Shown here: positions 1-5,975 of the stretch, piece after piece
Position numbering within the stretch: position 1 is the first letter of the stretch
How the letters are laid out: each line of letters opens with the position of its first letter
Origin: an uncultured Blautia sp.
GTDB lineage: Bacteria; Bacillota; Clostridia; Lachnospirales; Lachnospiraceae
Assembly (NCBI GenBank): GCA_900551465.1
Contig: URWL01000133.1
Location: 1 to 6,139, forward strand
Direction: 5' to 3'
DNA: 6,139 nucleotides
The notes under the pieces: model-generated
The model's database searches: none
What the model saw: the letters and a program-made list of their open reading frames with translations, nothing else
Told to the model about the DNA's origin: nothing
Program-made: the position numbers and the translations under genes

Positions 1-595
1 GGTCTATATCAAAAACAGACCAAAGGTATTTCCTGAGGTATGCCATTCCTGTGGGGGCTGTGCTCTTGTCTGTCCAGATAAGGCTGTGACAGAAAAGAAA
101 AAAGTCATTGGCAGGGTGGAAACAGGGTACCATGGAGAGACACGGACGGTAACAGGAATCTTAAATCTTGGGGAGGCTTCCGGTGTACCTGTGATCCGGG
201 AAGCTCTGAAAGAGGGCGACGGGCAGAACGTACCAGTGCTGATCGACTGTCCGCCGGGAAGTGCCTGTCCTGTAGTAGAAAGTATTTCAGAAGCGGATTT
301 CTGTATCCTGGTGGCAGAACCGACAGCGTTTGGCTTCCATAATTTCTGTATGGTTCATGAACTGGCAGAGCTTCTTGGAAAGCCCTGCGGTGTTGTGATC
401 AATAAGTGGGAAGGAGTCTATGAGCCTCTGGAAGAATACTGCAAAGAGAAAAAGCTTCCGGTTCTTCTCAGGATTCCATACGAAGAAAGGATTGCAGAAA
501 TTGTTTCTTCCGGAAAGATTCTCGTAGAAGAATTTCCTGAATACAGAAAAAAATTTCAGGAGCTTCTGAAAAAAACAGGAGGTGGGCAGGCATGA
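1..595 (+). CDS. MinD/Mrp-family P-loop ATPase with inserted 4Fe-4S ferredoxin domain (5'-truncated by window edge)
   Basis: The reading frame is open from the left edge (first whole codon at 2), so the true start and the Walker A loop lie outside the window. The 197 visible residues begin inside a ferredoxin-like insert: visible Cys14, 17, 20 and 24 form CHSCGGCALVCP, normally the second of two 4Fe-4S motifs. The ATPase half follows, with a Walker B-like strand VLIDCPPGSACPV (Asp82), then AEPTAFGFHN and the INKW motif typical of the MinD/Mrp/NBP35 clan. The in-frame GTG at 86 lies after the cysteine cluster and is not a plausible start. It overlaps the next gene by four bases (ATGA), implying translational coupling. 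The neighbour is a paralogue, and heteromeric action in Fe-S or metal-cluster handling is an inference. Family assignment is firm; substrate is unknown. Confidence 0.9.
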   Translation, partial: VYIKNRPKVFPEVCHSCGGCALVCPDKAVTEKKKVIGRVETGYHGETRTVTGILNLGEASGVPVIREALKEGDGQNVPVLIDCPPGSACPVVESISEADFCILVAEPTAFGFHNFCMVHELAELLGKPCGVVINKWEGVYEPLEEYCKEKKLPVLLRIPYEERIAEIVSSGKILVEEFPEYRKKFQELLKKTGGGQA

Positions 596-1455
596 AACGT
601 CTTCTGGTATTAAGCGGAAAGGGTGGCACGGGAAAAACGACGGTGTCCTCGTCTTTTATTGAATTTTCTCAGGCACGGGCTATTGCAGACTGTGATGTGG
701 ATGCTCCAAACCTTCATCTTGTTACAAAAATGGAGACAGAACCGGAAGTATCTGAGTTTATGGGAGCAGAAAAAGCAGTAATCGATCCGGAAAAATGTAT
801 TGGCTGCGGACAGTGCGCAGAGTACTGCAGGTTTGGTGCAGTCAAAAGCTGCGGGGAGGTTTATCAGATACAGGATTATGCCTGTGAAGGCTGCGGTATC
901 TGTGAATATGTCTGTCCTCAGTCTGCAGTTACCATGAAAGATGATGTGGCAGGCAGACAGGAGCTTTACAAAGGGGAAAAAGTTTTTTCCACTGCCGCAT
1001 TAAAAATGGGACGAGGAAATTCAGGAAAGCTGGTAACAGCCGTAAAGCTTGCCATGCTGAAAGCGGCACCTGAGACAGAACTGGCTGTGGTAGATGGTTC
1101 ACCGGGAATCGGCTGTCCGGTAATCGCCTCCATGAGTGGGATGGACCTTGTTCTGATCGTCGCAGAACCATCGGTTTCCGGAAAAAACGATCTGGAAAGA
1201 CTGATAAAAACAGCAGAATCCTTTCAGATGAAAATGGGTGTATGTGTAAATAAATGGAATACCAGCCCGGAAAAAACAGAAGAAATTGAAAAATGGTGTA
1301 ATGCGCAGGGGATTCCTTTTATGGGAAAAATTCCTTACGATAAAGAAGTTTCAAGGGCGGTTAATGCAGGGAAAAGTGCTGCAGAAGTCGATTGTCCGGC
1401 GCGGACTGCATTACTGCAGATTTATCAAAATGTCAGAAATGAATTAAAAATATAA
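592..1455 (+). CDS. MinD/Mrp-family P-loop ATPase with inserted two-cluster ferredoxin domain
   Basis: A complete 287-residue cytoplasmic ATPase. The N-terminus carries a deviant Walker A, GKGGTGKTT (residues 9-17), and a DCDVDAPN switch segment (33-40). A bacterial ferredoxin domain is inserted at about 60-115: Cys69/72/75/79 and Cys98/101/104/108 form two CxxCxxCxxxC motifs, predicted to hold two 4Fe-4S clusters. The ATPase fold resumes with Walker B VVDGSPGIGCPV (Asp168), AEPSVSG and VNKW. Start at ATG 592 is supported by AGGAGGT at 577-583, eight bases upstream, and by the ATGA overlap with the preceding paralogue. The -PGxxCPV- motif just after Walker B is shared by both ATPases; its conserved Cys could be functional. 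Members of this family occur in pairs next to NifX-like genes in anaerobes. They resemble Mrp/NBP35 Fe-S carriers, but their client is not established. Confidence 0.93.
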   Translation: MKRLLVLSGKGGTGKTTVSSSFIEFSQARAIADCDVDAPNLHLVTKMETEPEVSEFMGAEKAVIDPEKCIGCGQCAEYCRFGAVKSCGEVYQIQDYACEGCGICEYVCPQSAVTMKDDVAGRQELYKGEKVFSTAALKMGRGNSGKLVTAVKLAMLKAAPETELAVVDGSPGIGCPVIASMSGMDLVLIVAEPSVSGKNDLERLIKTAESFQMKMGVCVNKWNTSPEKTEEIEKWCNAQGIPFMGKIPYDKEVSRAVNAGKSAAEVDCPARTALLQIYQNVRNELKI

Positions 1456-1480
1456 TAAAAACAAAAAGGAGATAATAGTT

Positions 1481-1840
1481 ATGAAAATTGTAGTTGCTGC
1501 TATGGGAAAAGAAGTTGCAGGTCATTTTGGTCATTGTGAGAATTTTATTTTCTTTGATACAGAAGAAAATAAGATTGTTGCAGAAAACAGCGTTCCAAAT
1601 CCGGGACATCGTCCGGGATTCCTTCCGAACTTCCTGGCTGATCATGGTGCGGAAGTTATTATTTCCGGAGGAATGGGAGGCGGAGCTGTAGATATCTTTA
1701 ATGAGCGCGGCGTAGAAGTGATCGTAGGTGCCCAGGGAGATGCGGCTGCAGCAGTAGAAGCATACTTGAAAGGAGAACTGATCTCTACAGGTTCTATCTG
1801 TCATGAACATGAACATGCACATGAGTGCGGAGAACACTAA
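1481..1840 (+). CDS. NifX/NifB-C-type (dinitrogenase Fe-Mo cofactor biosynthesis family) protein with Cys/His-rich C-terminal tail
   Basis: A 119-residue protein of the family that includes NifX, NafY and the C-terminal part of NifB. The domain spans about residues 1-103: an initial MKIVVAAMG strand, GHFGHCENFIFFD, VISGGMGGGAVDIF, then GVEVIVGAQGDAAAAVEAYLKGEL. In nitrogen fixers the family binds FeMo-co or its precursors; nothing else here points to nitrogenase, so a general Fe-S or metal-cluster binding role is more likely. The last 13 residues (CHEHEHAHECGEH, 107-119) are an appended metal-binding-looking tail with five His and two Cys. The start has AGGAG at 1467-1471, nine bases upstream. 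It lies 25 bases after the ATPase gene with no clear promoter between, so it is probably co-transcribed with both ATPases, its likely partners. Confidence 0.92.
   Translation: MKIVVAAMGKEVAGHFGHCENFIFFDTEENKIVAENSVPNPGHRPGFLPNFLADHGAEVIISGGMGGGAVDIFNERGVEVIVGAQGDAAAAVEAYLKGELISTGSICHEHEHAHECGEH
1802..1825 (+). repeat. Four tandem CATGAN-type hexamers encoding the His-rich tail
   Basis: Four consecutive in-frame hexamers, CATGAA, CATGAA, CATGCA and CATGAG, encode HE-HE-HA-HE near the end of the NifX-like gene. The unit is a multiple of three, so gain or loss of copies would change tail length without breaking the frame. Confidence 0.75.
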
Positions 1841-1870
1841 ACATATCCTCAGATAAAGATTCTGAAATAA

Positions 1871-1919
1871 AGAAAGCCTGACGGTATTCACTCACTGTTG
1901 TGAAACCGCCAGGCTTTCT
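1871..1919. terminator. Intrinsic terminator between convergent genes
   Basis: AGAAAGCCTG (1871-1880) pairs with CAGGCTTTCT (1910-1919). Pairing continues inward through CGGT/ACCG and TTCAC/GTGAA with one A-C mismatch and one bulge, leaving an eight-base loop near 1892-1899. It starts 30 bases after the NifX-like stop and ends five bases short of the dehydrogenase stop. Read on the - strand the stem is followed by a T-rich tract (TTTCTTTATTTC), so it should work best for the dehydrogenase; the + strand tract is shorter. It probably serves both. Confidence 0.85.
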
Positions 1920-1924
1920 CTGCG

Positions 1925-3109
1925 TCAGCGCGCCATAAGATATATTTTTTCCATATCTTTCATATTCAGCTGTTTAAACACACCAATGGTCCGGGTATCC
2001 TCAAAGCTGCATTTAAAGGCAAGCTCATGAATCTGTTTTTCATCCAGATCAAGCCCCAGCTCAGGAAGACTGGTGGGCATTTTGATGGAGCGGAAAAAGT
2101 CTTCCATTGCTTCAATGCCGGCAAGGGCTGTACTTTCAAAATCTGCAAAGCATGGAATGTCAAACACATTGGTTGCAAACTGTGCAAAGCGTTCCGGATT
2201 TTCCTGATAGACATATCGTGCCCAGCTTCCCCAGATGGCAGCAAGTCCTGCTCCGTGAGCTACGTCATAAAGCCCTCCCAGCTCATGTTCAAGCTGATGG
2301 CAGGCCCAGTCGCCTCCTCCGGTGCCGCAGCCGGTCAGACCGTTATGGGAAAGACTTCCGGCCCACATGACTTCGGCACGGGCATTGTAATTTCCCGGTT
2401 CCTTCATGAGAATCCTTGCATTATAGATCACCGTCTGCATAAGAGATTCACTGATGCTGTCTGTAATCTCCATAGTTTCCAGATTGACAAAATAACGCTC
2501 CATGGTATGGAGAAGGATATCCACACAGCCGCTTTCTGTCTGATACTGAGGAAGCGTGTAGGTGAGTCTTGGATTCAGAAGGGCAAATCTGGGGCGGCAG
2601 AGGTCGCTTCTTGTGGAGCCTCTCTTCAGCCAGCCGTCTTCATTTGTAATCACACAGGAGCCGCTCATCTCGCTTCCGGAAGCTGCGATGGTAGGGATTG
2701 CAGCAATAGGGAGACAGTCTTTTGGAATTTCTGTTTTCAGGAAAAAATTCCATACATCAGTCCAAGGATTGGCAGCTCCATAGCCGATAGCCTTGGAGGA
2801 GTCGATGACACTTCCGCCTCCTACGGCAAGGATGAAATCCACCTGCTCTTCCTGACAGAGCCGGATTCCCTCCCGGACTTTACTGAGACGGGGATTGGAA
2901 ACAACTCCTCCCAGTGTGACGAAATCTACTCCTGCTTCTTTCAGGCTTGTACATATCTCGTCCAGAAGTCCCGAGGAAACGGCGCTGCCGCTTCCGTAAT
3001 GGACGAGTACCTTTTGGCAGCCATATTCTTTTAGAAGAGTACCGGCCTGAAGATGTGTATCTTTTCCGAAGATCACCCTGGTGGGGGTGTAATATTCAAA
3101 GCCTCTCAT
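1925..3109 (-). CDS. Iron-containing alcohol dehydrogenase, butanol-dehydrogenase (BDH/YqhD-like) type
   Basis: A 394-residue group III (iron-dependent) alcohol dehydrogenase, full length for the family. It interconverts an aldehyde and alcohol with NAD(P)H in the cytoplasm, as in fermentative redox balancing or aldehyde removal. The N-terminal Rossmann-like half has YGSGSAVSSG (38-47) and the dinucleotide motif GGGSVID (97-103), then PTIAASGSEMSG (139-150). The metal ligands are all recognisable by spacing: Asp197 and His201 in DILLHTMERYF, His271 in HQLEHELG, His285 in DVAHGAG. The YGSGS segment resembles the GGGS loop of NADPH-using YqhD/butanol dehydrogenases, so NADPH preference is likely but unproved. 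The start at 3109 is preceded on its own strand by AAGGAGA (3118-3124), eight bases away. It is a single-gene unit with its own promoter and terminator. The exact alcohol cannot be read from sequence. Confidence 0.94.
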   Translation of the reverse strand: MRGFEYYTPTRVIFGKDTHLQAGTLLKEYGCQKVLVHYGSGSAVSSGLLDEICTSLKEAGVDFVTLGGVVSNPRLSKVREGIRLCQEEQVDFILAVGGGSVIDSSKAIGYGAANPWTDVWNFFLKTEIPKDCLPIAAIPTIAASGSEMSGSCVITNEDGWLKRGSTRSDLCRPRFALLNPRLTYTLPQYQTESGCVDILLHTMERYFVNLETMEITDSISESLMQTVIYNARILMKEPGNYNARAEVMWAGSLSHNGLTGCGTGGGDWACHQLEHELGGLYDVAHGAGLAAIWGSWARYVYQENPERFAQFATNVFDIPCFADFESTALAGIEAMEDFFRSIKMPTSLPELGLDLDEKQIHELAFKCSFEDTRTIGVFKQLNMKDMEKIYLMAR

Positions 3110-3144
3110 AGCATTTTTCTCCTTGATTTTTAATACTCCTTTTT

Positions 3145-3173
3145 ATTATAGGAAATATATCACAAATAGTCAA
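3145..3173 (-). promoter_or_regulatory. Sigma-A-type promoter of the iron-containing alcohol dehydrogenase
   Basis: On the - strand, TTGACT (3173-3168) and TATAAT (3150-3145) are separated by exactly 17 bases. Transcription would begin near 3138, giving a leader of roughly 30 bases before the ATG at 3109. Confidence 0.85.
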
Positions 3174-3198
3174 AAAAAACTTAACAAAATTGCAAAAT

Positions 3199-3220
3199 CA
3201 CCATAAAAATTTTTCTGGTG
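3199..3220. promoter_or_regulatory. Candidate operator: 22-bp near-perfect palindrome between divergent promoters
   Basis: Arms CACCA (3199-3203) and TGGTG (3216-3220) flank a central AAAAATTTTT (3205-3214). Ten of eleven base pairs about the centre are symmetric; only 3204/3215 fails. It lies upstream of both flanking -35 boxes, about 26 and 21 bases away, where a dimeric regulator could affect either gene. No regulator family is assigned. Confidence 0.45.
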
Positions 3221-3241
3221 CGGACAAATGTCTTTTGTGCG
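3221..3241. promoter_or_regulatory. Candidate operator: 21-bp imperfect dyad abutting the glyA -35 box
   Basis: The half sites CG-x-ACAAA (3221-3228) and TTTGT-x-CG (3234-3241) are arranged around a centre at 3231, with eight of ten pairs symmetric. It directly follows the preceding palindrome and ends immediately before TTGACA of the glyA promoter, so a bound protein would touch the polymerase site. Function is inferred from position and symmetry only. Confidence 0.35.
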
Positions 3242-3270
3242 TTGACATACAAGGGAGATTCAGGTATAAT
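3242..3270 (+). promoter_or_regulatory. Consensus sigma-A promoter of glyA
   Basis: TTGACA (3242-3247) and TATAAT (3265-3270) are both perfect consensus hexamers with 17-base spacing. Transcription should start near 3277, giving a leader of about 55 bases. This predicts strong constitutive expression unless repressed through the adjacent dyads. Confidence 0.92.
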
Positions 3271-3279
3271 TTCATTTAG

Positions 3280-3306
3280 TGATTTTCCTGAGGGAAAGGA
3301 AAATCA
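3280..3306 (+). other. 5'-leader hairpin of the glyA mRNA
   Basis: TGATTTTCC (3280-3288) is perfectly complementary to GGAAAATCA (3298-3306) across a nine-base loop. It would form at the very 5' end of the predicted transcript, 13 bases before the glyA ribosome binding site. It lacks a following T tract, so it is not a terminator, and the leader is too short for a known glycine or folate riboswitch. A 5' mRNA-stabilising role is possible. Confidence 0.5.
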
Positions 3307-3332
3307 AAAGATGCATACAAGGAGGATGGATC

Positions 3333-4571
3333 ATGTATTCATTAGGAGAAATTGAAAAAGTTGATAAAGAGATTGCAGAGCTGATCGAGGCAGAGGTAGA
3401 ACGCCAGAATTCACACATTGAGCTGATCGCATCAGAAAACTGGGTAAGTAAGGCGGTTATGTCTGCGATGGGAAGCCCATTGACAAATAAATATGCAGAG
3501 GGTTATCCGGGAAAAAGATTTTACGGCGGCTGCGGCTGTGTAGATGAGGTGGAAACGCTTGCTATTGAAAGAGCAAAGGAACTTTTTGGCTGTGAATATG
3601 CAAATGTGCAGCCGCATTCCGGTGCGCAGGCGAATATGGCTGTTTTCTTTGCCATGCTGAAACCGGGAGATACTGTTCTGGGAATGAATCTGGCACACGG
3701 CGGGCATCTGACACATGGAAGCCCGGCGAATATGTCCGGTATGTATTTCAACGCAGCTTCTTATGGTGTGAATGACGATGGCGTACTTGATTATGAGGAA
3801 ATCAGACGTATTGCCCTGGAATGTAAGCCGAAACTGATCGTTGCAGGAGCCAGCGCCTATGCAAGAATCATTGATTTTAAAAAATTCCGTGAGATCGCCG
3901 ATGAAGCAGGGGCTTATCTTATGGTAGATATGGCACATATTGCAGGTCTTGTTGCAGGCGGACAGCATCCAAGTCCCATTCCTTATGCAGATGTAGTGAC
4001 AACCACAACACATAAAACTTTACGGGGACCAAGAGGTGGTCTGATTTTAAGCAGTGCGGAAAATGCAAAGAAATTTAATTTTAATAAAGCAGTATTTCCG
4101 GGAATACAGGGCGGCCCTCTGATGCATGTGATCGCAGCAAAGGCAGTATGTCTGAAAGAGGCTCTTCAGCCGGAATTTAAAGAATATGCCCGTCTTGTTG
4201 TAGAAAATGCACAGGCACTGTGTAATGGCCTTCAGAAGAGAGGCGTGGATATTGTATCAGGAGGAACGGATAATCATCTGATGCTGGTAGACCTTAAAAA
4301 TCTGGGAGTTACCGGCAAAGAGATGGAAAATCTTCTGGACGAGGTAAACATCACCTGTAACAAAAATACAATCCCCAATGATCCGCAGTCTCCATTTGTA
4401 ACAAGCGGCGTTCGTCTGGGTACCCCTGCTGTTACCTCCAGAGGAATGAAACCGGAGGATATGGATGTGATTGCAGAGGCGATTTCACTAATGCTGAAAA
4501 GCCGTGATAATAAAGAACAGGCAAAAGCACTTGTAAAATCTCTGACAGATAAATATCCACTGGCAGGTTGA
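3333..4571 (+). CDS. glyA: Serine hydroxymethyltransferase
   Basis: A 412-residue cytoplasmic PLP enzyme that converts serine plus tetrahydrofolate to glycine plus 5,10-methylenetetrahydrofolate, the main one-carbon source. Conserved features are LIASENWVS (31-39), [15 protein letters not shown] (52-66), the PLP-contact segment [13 protein letters not shown] (198-210), and [14 protein letters not shown] (223-236), in which Lys228 forms the Schiff base. [11 protein letters not shown] near the C-terminus contains Arg361, which matches the substrate-carboxylate arginine. The start is set at ATG 3333 because AAGGAGG (3319-3325) lies seven bases upstream and the family begins near this point. An in-frame GTG at 3279 would add 18 non-family residues and sits at the predicted transcription start, so it is rejected. 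The gene appears monocistronic. Confidence 0.98.
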   Translation: MYSLGEIEKVDKEIAELIEAEVERQNSHIELIASENWVSKAVMSAMGSPLTNKYAEGYPGKRFYGGCGCVDEVETLAIERAKELFGCEYANVQPHSGAQANMAVFFAMLKPGDTVLGMNLAHGGHLTHGSPANMSGMYFNAASYGVNDDGVLDYEEIRRIALECKPKLIVAGASAYARIIDFKKFREIADEAGAYLMVDMAHIAGLVAGGQHPSPIPYADVVTTTTHKTLRGPRGGLILSSAENAKKFNFNKAVFPGIQGGPLMHVIAAKAVCLKEALQPEFKEYARLVVENAQALCNGLQKRGVDIVSGGTDNHLMLVDLKNLGVTGKEMENLLDEVNITCNKNTIPNDPQSPFVTSGVRLGTPAVTSRGMKPEDMDVIAEAISLMLKSRDNKEQAKALVKSLTDKYPLAG

Positions 4572-4582
4572 ACAAATAAATC

Positions 4583-4611
4583 TTGTTCGTCAGTTGAAAT
4601 TATGTTATAAT
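4583..4611 (+). promoter_or_regulatory. Extended -10 promoter for the Nramp-like transporter operon
   Basis: TATAAT (4606-4611) is preceded by TG one base upstream (TGTTATAAT, an extended -10). A weak -35, TTGTTC (4583-4588), lies 17 bases away. It begins only 12 bases after the glyA stop. The predicted start near 4618 is upstream of the hairpin at 4628-4663, so its transcript would carry that hairpin at its 5' end. Confidence 0.65.
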
Positions 4612-4627
4612 AGTAGAGCAGTTTGGT

Positions 4628-4663
4628 AAAGAAAGCACTCTGCGCAGGCAGAGTGCTTTCTTT
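4628..4663 (+). terminator. Strong intrinsic terminator/leader hairpin between glyA and the transporter gene
   Basis: A perfect 16-bp stem: AAAGAAAGCACTCTGC (4628-4643) pairs with its complement at 4648-4663 around the four-base loop GCAG. The GC-rich core GCACTCTGC is flanked by an A tract and a T-rich tract (TTTCTTTAT), a standard terminator shape. It is the only terminator after glyA, 56 bases past its stop. Because a good promoter lies upstream of it, it may also act on the downstream operon as an attenuator-like leader element; no alternative antiterminator pairing was found. Confidence 0.85.
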
Positions 4664-4693
4664 ATAACATTAAAACAAAGAGGAGGAAAGAAG

Positions 4694-5896
4694 ATGAGTG
4701 ACAAAAAGAAAAACGGAGGAGCCCTGCTGGGCGCTGCTTTTCTGATGGCAACCTCTGCGATCGGTCCCGGATTCCTGACTCAGACATCCAAATTTACCAG
4801 TGACTTTCAGGCAAGTTTTGGATTTGTTATTCTGGTATCCATTATCCTGGCAGCAGTGGCTCAGATGAATATCTGGAGAGTGCTCTGTGTGACCGGACTG
4901 AGAGGACAGGAGGTTGCGAATAAAGTACTTCCGGGTCTGGGATATCTGGTTGCTTTTATGGTTGTTTTGGGCGGTCTTGTATTTAATATCGGAAATGTAG
5001 GCGGAGGAGCACTTGGTTTTAATACTCTCCTTGGCATTCCTACAAAAGTCGGTTATGTGCTTGCAGGTGCGGCAGCTATCCTGGTATTTCTTTCAAAAAA
5101 TGCAAAAGGTGCTATGGATACGCTTACCAAAATACTTGGAGCAGTTATGATCGTAGTAATCTTTATTGTAATCATTGTTGTAAAGCCTCCGGTAGGTTCA
5201 GCAATCAAAAATACCTTTGTTCCTGATGCCGGCGTACAGGCTCTGATACCGGCGATCATTACGCTGCTGGGCGGAACTGTTGGCGGATATATTACCTTTG
5301 CCGGCGCTCACCGTCTGATCGATGCGGGAATCACAGGAGAAAAGAATCTGAAGGAAATTAATAAAAGTTCTGTTATGGGTATCGGAATCGCTACTATCGT
5401 GCGTATTTTCCTGTTCCTGGCAGTGCTTGGTGTTGTTGTAAAAGGCGCTTCGCTTGATCCGGCTAATCCGGCAGCAGATGCGTTTAAGCAGGGAGCAGGA
5501 CAGCTGGGATATCGTTTTGCAGGTCTTGTGCTTCTTTGTGCGGCAATCACATCTATTATTGGAGCAGCGTATACCTCTGTTTCATTTTTAAAGACCTTTC
5601 ATCCGGCCATTGAAAAAAATGAAAACTGGGTGATCATTGGGTTTATTGCAGTATCCACACTTGTCATGCTGCTTCTTGGAAATCCGGCAACACTTCTTGT
5701 TGTGGCAGGTGCTCTGAACGGACTGATTCTTCCGATTACTTTGGGAATCTGTCTGATCGCATCAAAGAAGAAGTCTATTATGGGTGAGAATTATCATCAT
5801 CCGACCTGGCTTCTGGTACTTGGAATTATTGTAGTCATCATTTCCGCTTATCTTGGAATTACAACCTTTGTATCAAATCTGGGAAGTCTGTTCTAA
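4694..5896 (+). CDS. Nramp-fold membrane transporter, YcsG-like (5-oxoprolinase-operon type), lacking canonical metal ligands
   Basis: A 400-residue polytopic inner-membrane protein with about eleven hydrophobic segments and no cleavable signal. It aligns by eye with the Nramp/SLC11 fold and resembles Bacillus YcsG. In TM1, LLGAAFLMATSAIGPGFL (residues 11-28) matches the Nramp pattern, but GPGF (24-27) replaces DPGN, losing the Asp and Asn metal ligands. In TM6, LLGGTVGGYITFAG (191-204) replaces the usual ATVMPHN, losing the Met and His. Divalent-metal transport by the known mechanism is therefore unlikely despite the common 'Mn transporter' label. The neighbouring pxpB suggests uptake of 5-oxoproline or a related substrate, which is inference. 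AGGAGG (4681-4686) lies seven bases before the ATG. The spacing to pxpB is 79 bases with no convincing terminator. Confidence 0.9.
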   Translation: MSDKKKNGGALLGAAFLMATSAIGPGFLTQTSKFTSDFQASFGFVILVSIILAAVAQMNIWRVLCVTGLRGQEVANKVLPGLGYLVAFMVVLGGLVFNIGNVGGGALGFNTLLGIPTKVGYVLAGAAAILVFLSKNAKGAMDTLTKILGAVMIVVIFIVIIVVKPPVGSAIKNTFVPDAGVQALIPAIITLLGGTVGGYITFAGAHRLIDAGITGEKNLKEINKSSVMGIGIATIVRIFLFLAVLGVVVKGASLDPANPAADAFKQGAGQLGYRFAGLVLLCAAITSIIGAAYTSVSFLKTFHPAIEKNENWVIIGFIAVSTLVMLLLGNPATLLVVAGALNGLILPITLGICLIASKKKSIMGENYHHPTWLLVLGIIVVIISAYLGITTFVSNLGSLF

Positions 5897-5975
5897 GAAG
5901 CGTAAGGAGGGAGAAAGGTGTGATCAGAGAAGGATTGCACCTTTTTCTGTTAACCAGAAATTTTAGGAGAAAAAT

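Noticed and set aside
86..595. GTG at 86 as start of a 169-residue protein
   Set aside because: The frame is open to the left edge and encodes a ferredoxin CxxCxxCxxxC motif before this codon, so the gene is truncated by the window rather than starting here.
1451..1456. TATAAT at the end of the second ATPase gene as a separate promoter for the NifX-like gene
   Set aside because: There is no -35-like hexamer at 16-18 base spacing and no extended -10 TG; the A/T-rich stop-codon region explains it.
1481..1840. Evidence for nitrogen fixation
   Set aside because: The NifX-like domain is common outside nitrogen fixers and no nif structural or assembly gene is present in the window.
1433..1891. 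152-residue open frame on the - strand
   Set aside because: It is antisense to the well-supported NifX-like gene, runs through the terminator, and is of low-complexity hydrophobic composition.
2027..3034. 335-residue open frame on the + strand
   Set aside because: It lies wholly antisense to the iron-containing alcohol dehydrogenase, shows no recognisable family features, and is explained by codon bias of the true gene.
3279..3332. 18-residue N-terminal extension of glyA from GTG 3279
   Set aside because: The codon coincides with the predicted transcription start, has no ribosome binding site, and the extension is not part of the SHMT family.
3432..4013. 193-residue open frame on the - strand
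   Set aside because: It is a shadow inside glyA, Cys/His/Ile-rich in the way antisense frames often are, with no recognisable domain.
5914..5944. Hairpin AAAGGTG/CACCTTT with T tract after the transporter gene as a terminator
   Set aside because: The stem is only 7 bp with a loop of about 17 bases, too weak to call; it may still modulate readthrough.
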